A DNA stretch of 64,000 nt, from the NCBI RefSeq assembly GCF_000260985.4, contig NC_017857.3, positions 62,001 through 126,000 on the forward strand. Reading direction: 5' to 3'. This document shows positions 57,923 to 64,000 of the stretch, piece after piece (position 1 is the first letter of the stretch; each line of letters opens with the position of its first letter). The DNA comes from Methylophaga nitratireducenticrescens. Lineage in GTDB: Bacteria; Pseudomonadota; Gammaproteobacteria; Nitrosococcales; Methylophagaceae. The notes under the pieces were generated by a model, which worked only from the letters and a program-made list of their open reading frames with translations, had not been told where the DNA came from and made no database searches. The position numbers and the translations under genes are program-made.

Positions 57923-57955
57923 AAAAAAACCCCGCACATCTTGCAATGTGCGGGG
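57923..57955 (-). terminator. Terminator/attenuator between pstS and pstC
   Basis: On the minus strand, 10-bp stem CCCCGCACAT / ATGTGCGGGG with a 6-base loop, followed by seven T. It lies 18 bp after the pstS stop and about 100 bp before pstC, so it should stop most transcripts after pstS, giving binding protein in excess of the permease. Confidence 0.9.
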
Positions 57956-57973
57956 TGATTTTAATTCGCAATA

Positions 57974-58930
57974 TTACTTCAGCATTTCCATATATTTTGC
58001 TGCAGTTTTAGCTGGCAGTGGTACATAACCATCTTTAACAACAACTTCCTGACCCACTTTAGACAGAATCATTTTCATGAATTCACGGTCAATTGGAGAC
58101 ATTGGTTTATTAGGTGCTTTGTTCACATAAACCCACAAAAAGCGTGACATTGGATATGAACCATCAGCAGCATTTTCACCATTGGCTTCAATAAATGGTT
58201 GACCGGCTTCTTTCGCTAAAGGAACCAGTTTAACGCCAGATGTTTTGTAACCGATACCAGAATAACCCAGACCGTTGGTTGATTTAGTCACACCCTGAAC
58301 AACTGAAGCTGAACCTGGTTGCTCATTTACACTGTTTTTATAGTCACCTTTACACAAAGCATTATCTTTAAAGTAACCATAAGTACCCGATACTGAGTTA
58401 CGACCGTATAACTGGATTGACCCCAGACCTTCAACACCTAATTGTGACCAGTCAGTGATATCTTCTGAATAGCCACACTTACGAGTTGCAGAGAAAGCAG
58501 CATCTACTTGAGGAATGGTCATACCTTTGATTGGGTTATCTTTGTGGACATAAACCGCCAGAGCATCAATTGCAACTGGAATAGCGGTTGGTTTGTAACC
58601 GTATTTGTTTTCAAATTCTTTGATTTCGCTGTCTTTCATTTCACGGCTCATCGGACCAACATTCGATGTACCTTCAGTTAATGCAGGCGGCGCAGTTGAA
58701 GAACCCGCTGCTTGAATCTGGATGCTGACATTAGGATATTCGCGTTTGAACTCTTCAGCCCACAAGGTCATCAAGTTCGCCAGAGTGTCTGAACCGACGC
58801 TAGATAAGCTGCCTGATACACCGCTGGTTTTTTCATAAACTGACAGGTTTGGATCAACGTCTGCAAACGTGGCAGAGGAAAAGGTCATTGCCAAAGCGGC
58901 ACCATATATAGCAAAATTTTTCTTGAACAT
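57974..58930 (-). CDS. pstS: Phosphate-binding protein PstS
   Basis: Periplasmic phosphate receptor of the Pst transporter. Signal peptide ([23 protein letters not shown]), then [65 protein letters not shown] and the late [14 protein letters not shown]. 318 residues. No lipobox, unlike the stand-alone paralogue at 32.5 kb, so it is soluble. Preceded by a Pho-box array, followed by a terminator. Confidence 0.96.
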   Translation of the reverse strand: MFKKNFAIYGAALAMTFSSATFADVDPNLSVYEKTSGVSGSLSSVGSDTLANLMTLWAEEFKREYPNVSIQIQAAGSSTAPPALTEGTSNVGPMSREMKDSEIKEFENKYGYKPTAIPVAIDALAVYVHKDNPIKGMTIPQVDAAFSATRKCGYSEDITDWSQLGVEGLGSIQLYGRNSVSGTYGYFKDNALCKGDYKNSVNEQPGSASVVQGVTKSTNGLGYSGIGYKTSGVKLVPLAKEAGQPFIEANGENAADGSYPMSRFLWVYVNKAPNKPMSPIDREFMKMILSKVGQEVVVKDGYVPLPAKTAAKYMEMLK

Positions 58931-59007
58931 GAGTCATTAACTCCTTGGGTTAAAAATAAGTTCCAACGCTTACCGCGTTGAGCACCCGAGCAGTATCGCG
59001 ATTAACT

Positions 59008-59047
59008 GTGACAAGGATATGAAAGTAATATGACAATACTGTGACAT
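59008..59047 (-). promoter_or_regulatory. Four-heptamer Pho-box array before pstS
   Basis: Reading the minus strand: ATGTCAC, TTGTCAT, CTTTCAT and TTGTCAC, each separated by 4 bp (11-bp period). This is two adjacent Pho boxes, suitable for two PhoB dimers. The nearest end is about 78 bp upstream of the pstS ATG and within the phoR-pstS spacer, so pstS has its own PhoB-activated promoter. Confidence 0.88.
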
Positions 59048-59071
59048 GGCCGCAAACCGTATTCAGCAAGG

Positions 59072-60361
59072 CTAAATGTCGATTTTATCCATCACGCTTT
59101 TGACGGGAAAACAGCATTTAAAACTTGATCCTTCACCGATAGCACTTTGAATCACCAATTCTGCTTTGTGTCGTTGCAACACATGCTTGACAATAGCCAG
59201 CCCCAGTCCTGTTCCACCGGTTTCCCTGGCACGACCACTATCAACACGATAAAAACGTTCTGTCAGGCGATCCAGATGATGTTGGGCGATACCTTCACCG
59301 GTATCTTTCACCTCAATGACGGCAAAAATGCCCTCAATATGCCATCTGACATCGATCAAGGTTTCTGCCGGAGTATATTTGACGGCATTAAAGACCAGGT
59401 TGGAGATTGCACTGCGTAGTTCATCAGCATCTGCCATCAGCCATTTTTCGCTCAGGCAGTGCAGGCTGATCTGATGTTGATGAAAATGTTCCAGTCGTTT
59501 GGCATCTTCCACCACACTATGCAGCAATTTACAGATATCCGTTGGACGGTGTTGCAACGGCTTTTCACCGGTTTCAAGTTGGGATAATGCCAGCAGATCC
59601 TTGATCATCAGATGCATTCGCTGGCTTTGTTGCTGCATGATCGGTAAAGCCTGTTGCCAGAGTTCCTGATCACTTTCCGTGGTCAAGGTTTCCAGATACC
59701 CCCGCAAAACCGTCAACGGTGTACGCAATTCATGCGACACATTGGCTACGAAATCCCGCCGCATACGCTGCAACTTCTGGGTCTGGGTAATATCTCTGGC
59801 GATCAATAACCGATCTTTACTGGCGTACCGCACCACTTTGAATTCAAGCTGGATACGATCATTCATCGGTGAAGCGGCGATGATGACATCCTCGGCATTA
59901 TTCTCCAGCTCAAGAAGTTTCTGGAATGCCGGGTCACGAACCAGATTGTTGACCCTGACGCCGTTGTCATGAGGCCAATTGATTCCTAACAAGGTCATAG
60001 CTGAGGTATTGGCCCAGCTGACCTGCCCAAATTCGCCCATGACGACCACCGCATCGGGCAAAGCAGCCGTTGCCGATTGGAAACGTTTTAAATAACCGGT
60101 GAGCTTTTTTTTACGGCTGCTGTTTTGTGCGCGCATCTGTTCGATCTGCCGGCACACATCATCAATAACCCCCTCGGCTTGCGGAGAGCTATTTTTCTTC
60201 GGCTTATCCAGCCAGGCTTGCAACTGGTTCCATTTGCTCTGCATCCAAAAAATGTAAATAAGCGCAGCGACAAACAGGAAAGCCATCATATGGCCGACAA
60301 CCAATCCAACAAAACCGGCCAGACTGAGTACCGTCAGTAAACGCCAATAATCCCATTGCAT
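59072..60361 (-). CDS. phoR: Phosphate regulon sensor kinase PhoR
   Basis: Inner-membrane histidine kinase partner of PhoB. One hydrophobic N-terminal region with two short helices (about 8-38), a PAS domain (about 90-190), dimerisation domain with the phospho-accepting His in FVANVSHELRTPLTVL (about 210), and an ATPase domain with NLVFNAVKYTP, DTGEGIA and GTGLGLAIVKHVL. 429 residues. Ends 12 bp after phoB. As in other PhoR, no large periplasmic sensor is present, in line with signalling through PstSCAB-PhoU. Confidence 0.96.
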   Translation of the reverse strand: MQWDYWRLLTVLSLAGFVGLVVGHMMAFLFVAALIYIFWMQSKWNQLQAWLDKPKKNSSPQAEGVIDDVCRQIEQMRAQNSSRKKKLTGYLKRFQSATAALPDAVVVMGEFGQVSWANTSAMTLLGINWPHDNGVRVNNLVRDPAFQKLLELENNAEDVIIAASPMNDRIQLEFKVVRYASKDRLLIARDITQTQKLQRMRRDFVANVSHELRTPLTVLRGYLETLTTESDQELWQQALPIMQQQSQRMHLMIKDLLALSQLETGEKPLQHRPTDICKLLHSVVEDAKRLEHFHQHQISLHCLSEKWLMADADELRSAISNLVFNAVKYTPAETLIDVRWHIEGIFAVIEVKDTGEGIAQHHLDRLTERFYRVDSGRARETGGTGLGLAIVKHVLQRHKAELVIQSAIGEGSSFKCCFPVKSVMDKIDI

Positions 60362-60373
60362 CAGAAAATCCTG

Positions 60374-61066
60374 CTATTCAGCAGAAAAGCGGTAGCCGAC
60401 ACCGCGAACGGTTTGTACCAGGTTGTCATGACCGCTGTGTTCCAGCGCCTTACGCAGACGACGAATATGCACATCCACTGTGCGCTCCTCTATATAGACA
60501 GTGTCACCCCAGACAAAATCCAGCAGCTGGGAACGGTTATAGGCACGTTCGGGGTTTTTCATAAAGAAGTGTAGTAAGCGGAATTCGGTCGGTCCCAATT
60601 CAATGCGTTCACCATTCACCGAGACCCGGTGGCTTTTGGTGTCCATGACCAATTCACCCATCTGCAGTTTCTGGGCATCATCATCTTCCATCGGACGACA
60701 ACGACGTAAAACCGCTTTAATTCGCGCTATTAATTCAGGTGGGGAAAACGGTTTATTAATATAGTCATCAGCGCCGACACTCAGCCCTTTAACCATATCT
60801 TCACTTTCGCCTTTGGCGGTGAGCATGATTACGGGAATGGAGGCTAAAAACTCATTGGCACGCAGACGGCGGATAAACTCGATGCCATCAATTCCGGGTA
60901 ACATCCAGTCCAGCAAAATCATGTCTGGTTGTTGATTTTTCAACCAATCCAGACCGGTTTCGCCATCCTTGACCGCTTCGCAGGTAAATCCTGCCTGACG
61001 CAGACTGAAATTAATCATGTCACGAATGGCGGCGTCATCTTCAACCAGTAATACCGATATGCTCAT
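60374..61066 (-). CDS. phoB: Phosphate regulon response regulator PhoB
   Basis: OmpR-family transcription factor that binds Pho boxes. Receiver domain with acidic pocket (VEDDAA, about 8-13), phospho-accepting Asp53 in LLDWMLPG and Lys in MLTAKGE (about 105), then winged-helix effector domain with LGPTEFRLLHFFMKNPERAYNRSQLLD and VHIRRLRKAL. 230 residues. A Pho box lies about 50 bp upstream, so autoregulated. Cotranscribed with phoR. Confidence 0.97.
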   Translation of the reverse strand: MSISVLLVEDDAAIRDMINFSLRQAGFTCEAVKDGETGLDWLKNQQPDMILLDWMLPGIDGIEFIRRLRANEFLASIPVIMLTAKGESEDMVKGLSVGADDYINKPFSPPELIARIKAVLRRCRPMEDDDAQKLQMGELVMDTKSHRVSVNGERIELGPTEFRLLHFFMKNPERAYNRSQLLDFVWGDTVYIEERTVDVHIRRLRKALEHSGHDNLVQTVRGVGYRFSAE

Positions 61067-61118
61067 ATCCGATTTTTTCCTGAACTATTTTACTAAGAGT
61101 AAAGCTTAACGGCTAAAT

Positions 61119-61136
61119 ATGACAATTTGATAACAA
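61119..61136 (-). promoter_or_regulatory. Pho box upstream of phoB
   Basis: On the minus strand TTGTTAT, 4-bp spacer, TTGTCAT: a two-heptamer Pho box. Its nearest end is about 52 bp upstream of the phoB ATG. Supports positive autoregulation of phoBR. Confidence 0.75.
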
Positions 61137-61147
61137 CGCTGAAAGCT

Positions 61148-62377
61148 TTATACAGTCTGGGCTTTACGCGGTAACATTTTTGAAATAAAACTGGCGACCA
61201 GAATCATTAAGGCAGAAATGACCAGACAAGCTGCTAACCCGGCAACCTGATAAACCCAGCCAGATAATAATGTACCAAACAATCTTCCAGCGGCATTGGC
61301 CATGTAATAAAAACCGACATCCAATGACACCCCGGCCGCATCAGCATATGACACGATCAGATAGGAATGAATGGCAGAATTGATCGCAAAGATAGCACCA
61401 TAAATTAACAAGCCGACGGTTAAAGCAGGTATGACAGCCCATTCAAAATACACCGCGGCGGCAATCAATAACGGCAACACAAAGAGGGGGAAGGACCATA
61501 GCCAGACATGATAGCCATCAGGGGCGTTTTGTCTGGAAAAGCCAGTCAGTTTAGGGGCAAGCGCCTGCACAATACCGTAAGCAATTACCCAAGCCGCCAG
61601 TAGGCCACCGACATAAATGGGTGGCCACTGTAACTGAGCATGCAAAAACACCGGTAAGGCCACCACAAACCAGATATCTCGTGAACCAAACAGAAAGAAA
61701 CGTGCCAGCGATAAATGATTTACCGGCGCACTTTTTGACCAGATATCACTGAATTTTGGTTTATTTTTGGCTTTGCCCAGATCGCGTTGCAACATGATGA
61801 TGCTGAAAATCAACACCAGCAGAAGTACAACCGCCATCGCCAGTATGGCGCCACGAAAACCGATCCAGGAAAGCAGGGCCGCACCGACAAAAAAACCAAC
61901 CCCTTTCAGGGCGTTTTTGGAGCCGGTAAGGATGGATATCCATTTAAATAAGGTAGATTGCGCGTTATCCGCCACCAGCATTTTGATGCTGGATTTGGCA
62001 CTCATTTTATTCAGATCTTTGGCAATACCGGAGAGCGCCTGCGCCACCATGACATAAGCCACGGTGAGCCATTGCGGATCCACCAGCAGCATAGTCAATG
62101 CAATGACCTGTAATAACAAGCCCAGATGCATAGTGACGTTTAACCCTAATCTGGCGGCCAGCCAGCCACCGACCAGGTTTGTCACAATGCCGAAAAATTC
62201 ATACAGAACAAACAGCATTGCCACTTCAAGCGGGCTGTAGCCCAGTTGATGGAAAAACAATACCACCAACATGCGTAACGCACCGTCGGAAACGGTAAAC
62301 GCCCAGTAGCTGAAGGTCACCACCAGATATTGCTGAATCGCAATCGGCAATGCTTTAAGTTTATTCAGCATGTTCAA
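61148..62377 (-). CDS. arsJ: ArsJ-type organoarsenical efflux MFS transporter
   Basis: 409-residue major-facilitator protein of the ArsJ type, which exports 1-arseno-3-phosphoglycerate made by a GAPDH from arsenate. Diagnostic run: VTFSYWAFTVSDGALRMLVVLFFH (about 19-42), GYSPLEVAMLFVLYEFFGIVTNLVGGWLAARLG, ALSGIAKDLNKMSAKSSIK (about 114-132) and ILTGSKNALKGVGFF. About 11-12 helices. Usually beside a dedicated GAPDH gene; none is in this window. Lies 52 bp after pit and 81 bp before phoB, all on the minus strand. Confidence 0.9.
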   Translation of the reverse strand: MNMLNKLKALPIAIQQYLVVTFSYWAFTVSDGALRMLVVLFFHQLGYSPLEVAMLFVLYEFFGIVTNLVGGWLAARLGLNVTMHLGLLLQVIALTMLLVDPQWLTVAYVMVAQALSGIAKDLNKMSAKSSIKMLVADNAQSTLFKWISILTGSKNALKGVGFFVGAALLSWIGFRGAILAMAVVLLLVLIFSIIMLQRDLGKAKNKPKFSDIWSKSAPVNHLSLARFFLFGSRDIWFVVALPVFLHAQLQWPPIYVGGLLAAWVIAYGIVQALAPKLTGFSRQNAPDGYHVWLWSFPLFVLPLLIAAAVYFEWAVIPALTVGLLIYGAIFAINSAIHSYLIVSYADAAGVSLDVGFYYMANAAGRLFGTLLSGWVYQVAGLAACLVISALMILVASFISKMLPRKAQTV

Positions 62378-62429
62378 ATCGTCCTGACAAATAAGCTGAA
62401 AATAATATGTCAGTTTAATGAAGGTTTGA

Positions 62430-64000
62430 TTACAGCATGATGCCTCTAATCATAAAGAAGATGCAGGCTGATAAAGTTGCCGCTGCTGGAACGGTGACCA
62501 CCCACGCTGTAACAATCTTTTTCACCATATCGCGTTTGACGAACAGGTTTTTCTTTTCTTTTTTGAGAACTTTTTTGGCTTTTTTCAGCGAGGACTCTTC
62601 CTCTTCAATCAACCGATAAAGCTCCGTTATACGTTGATATTCATCCACGGTTTTGGAGGGCTTTTTCTCCAGTTTTTTCAGTTCACCGCGCAACGCATTA
62701 AGCATCTTTTTATCATCTTTGATTTCGGCTTTTTCGCGATCAATCTGGCGTTCGATTTTATTGGATTCATCCAGCCATTCACGCAGGAAGCCCACCCCGA
62801 ATACCCCACCAATGGCAATATGCGTTGTACTGACCGGCAAGCCGAGTTGGCTGGCAATGATGACGGTCAAAGCAGCAGCCATAGCGATTGAATAGGCGCG
62901 CATCTGATCCAGCTCGGTAATTTCACCGCCTACGGTACGAATCAGTCTTGGACCATACAGACCCAAACCAATGGCAATACCTAACGCACCCACGGCCATG
63001 ACCCAAAGCGGAATACCGGCTTTATCGGTGATACCACCTGACATAATGGCGTCATTTATTGCGGCCAGAGGACCGATAGCATTTGCCACATCATTCGCAC
63101 CATGGGCAAAGCTCAATAAGGCAGCCGCAAAGATTAAGGGAATAGTGAACAGGGCGTTGACACTGGCACGATCATTTTTCATCTGTGGCAGGTTGCTGCC
63201 GATAGATTTTTTAACAATCCAGAAAACCAGAACACCAATCAGCAGGCCTATTACCGCTGCAGTAAAAAAACTGGGTTTGGCTTGAGGAGCAAAATCCACA
63301 AGAGGTAGGCCATTAAGTGAATTAATAAATTGTCCCCATACCTGATTAAGTCCTTTAATCACCAAGTAAGTGGAAAATGCCCAGGCCATCACCGAAACAT
63401 AAATTGGCACCCAGCGAAAGGCGGCCTGAATTTTATCGTCACGAAAGATGATGGTTTTCTTAATAGCCAATAAAAAAGCGGCTGCAATAATACCCCCCAT
63501 CAATGGCGAAATAATCCAGGAACTGACAATGGCACCCATGGTGCCCCAGTCAACAATACCGAAGCCGGCGGCAGCCATACCACCGCCCATTACGCCGCCC
63601 ACTATCGAGTGAGTAGTTGATACTGGCGCTCCGGCGACGGTCGCCAGATTAAGCCATAAAGCAGCCGCTAATAATGCGGCCATCATGGCCCAGACAAAGG
63701 TTTCAGTATCGATACCAAATTGCTTGATATCAATGATGCCGCCTTTAATGGTTGACACCACTTCACCGCCAGCAATAAAGGCGCCAGCAGCCTCAAAAAT
63801 CATTGCAATCATAATGGCGCCACCCATCGTCAGCGCCTTGGAGCCCACCGCTGGGCCAACGTTATTGGCCACATCGTTGGCACCGATATTCATTGCCATA
63901 TAACCACCGAACACGGCGGCAATAGCCAGAAACAGATTATTGGGAACACCACCGGAAGTAGCAAAACTGTATGCCAGAATGGCAGCAAGGAAAAAAAGTG
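62430..64000 (-). CDS. pit: Low-affinity inorganic phosphate transporter, Pit family (5' end cut off)
   Basis: Inner-membrane phosphate permease. The open frame runs off the right edge; codons upstream of the first possible Met continue with AILAYSFATSGGVPNNLF..., so the true start is beyond 64000. Duplicated motif GANDVANNVGPAVGSKAL and GANDVANAIGPLAAIND, with APVSTTHSIVGGVMGG and LPVSTTHIAIGGVFGVG. Between the penultimate helices is a charged coiled coil of about 85 residues (EKAEIKDDKKMLNALRGELKKL and onward). Probably cotranscribed with arsJ. It should also admit arsenate. Confidence 0.93.
   Translation of the reverse strand, partial: LFFLAAILAYSFATSGGVPNNLFLAIAAVFGGYMAMNIGANDVANNVGPAVGSKALTMGGAIMIAMIFEAAGAFIAGGEVVSTIKGGIIDIKQFGIDTETFVWAMMAALLAAALWLNLATVAGAPVSTTHSIVGGVMGGGMAAAGFGIVDWGTMGAIVSSWIISPLMGGIIAAAFLLAIKKTIIFRDDKIQAAFRWVPIYVSVMAWAFSTYLVIKGLNQVWGQFINSLNGLPLVDFAPQAKPSFFTAAVIGLLIGVLVFWIVKKSIGSNLPQMKNDRASVNALFTIPLIFAAALLSFAHGANDVANAIGPLAAINDAIMSGGITDKAGIPLWVMAVGALGIAIGLGLYGPRLIRTVGGEITELDQMRAYSIAMAAALTVIIASQLGLPVSTTHIAIGGVFGVGFLREWLDESNKIERQIDREKAEIKDDKKMLNALRGELKKLEKKPSKTVDEYQRITELYRLIEEEESSLKKAKKVLKKEKKNLFVKRDMVKKIVTAWVVTVPAAATLSACIFFMIRGIML

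Noticed and set aside
1-64000. tRNA, rRNA, CRISPR arrays, prophage or conjugation genes
   Set aside because: Looked for and not seen; only the small MITE-like elements suggest mobility.

Overview
The window reads as the chromosome of a free-living, respiring gammaproteobacterium with moderate G+C content (roughly mid-40s percent by eye). The evidence is gene order: pilMNOP divergent from mrcA (PBP1a), the block miaB-phoH-ybeY-corC-lnt, and a full phoB-phoR-pstSCAB-phoU locus with the long PstC and PstA variants of gammaproteobacteria. A Methylophaga-like (Thiotrichales/Piscirickettsiaceae-type) marine organism would fit, but nothing here proves the genus. I see no rRNA, tRNA or CRISPR.

Layout. 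0-5.3 kb: the type IV pilus assembly operon pilM-N-O-P (left end cut off) divergent from mrcA. 5.5-9.0 kb: a nitric-oxide-stress module made of a soluble CZB-domain chemoreceptor, nnrS, nsrR and ytfE, with two good NsrR operators. 9.0-9.4 kb: a 365-bp element with terminal inverted repeats (MITE-like); relatives lie at 39.0-39.4 kb (complete), 40.96 kb and 27.04 kb (remnants). 9.8-18.9 kb: a leftward run of housekeeping genes (M48 lipoprotein protease, rpmE, methyltransferase, trkH, lnt, corC, ybeY, phoH, miaB). 19.5-28.4 kb: single genes, including a GlcG/HbpS-like protein, a VPLPA-CTERM surface protein, ycaO, a CPA2 antiporter, a probable Fe-S uracil-DNA glycosylase, small DUF proteins and an MgtC/DUF4010 membrane protein.

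28.5-41 kb is the most accessory part: a phospholipase-D-like protein between two diverged 66-bp direct repeats, a secreted metallophosphoesterase, a stand-alone PstS-like lipoprotein, a BrkB-like membrane protein, a DUF1801 gene with a one-base frameshift, an LDH-like malate dehydrogenase, PsiE, a MOSC protein, a MITE-like element and a cytochrome P450. 41-50 kb: radC, a TonB-dependent receptor interrupted by one in-frame TAA, a PepSY membrane protein, a cytochrome b561, a hemerythrin-like protein lacking ligands, thyA, an AAA+ regulator lacking GAFTGA, a TauE/SafE-like protein and a small cytochrome c.

50.6-64 kb is a phosphate island: ppx, phoU, pstB, pstA, pstC, pstS, phoR, phoB, arsJ and pit, all leftward. 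It has a four-heptamer Pho-box array before pstS, a single Pho box before phoB, a terminator/attenuator between pstS and pstC, and a terminator after phoU. ArsJ (organoarsenical efflux) between phoB and the Pit transporter suggests that arsenate entering with phosphate is dealt with from the same locus. Most coding regions are ordinary. The less usual signals are the NsrR/CZB module, the repeat family, the two disrupted genes, and the regulator and hemerythrin lacking hallmark residues.
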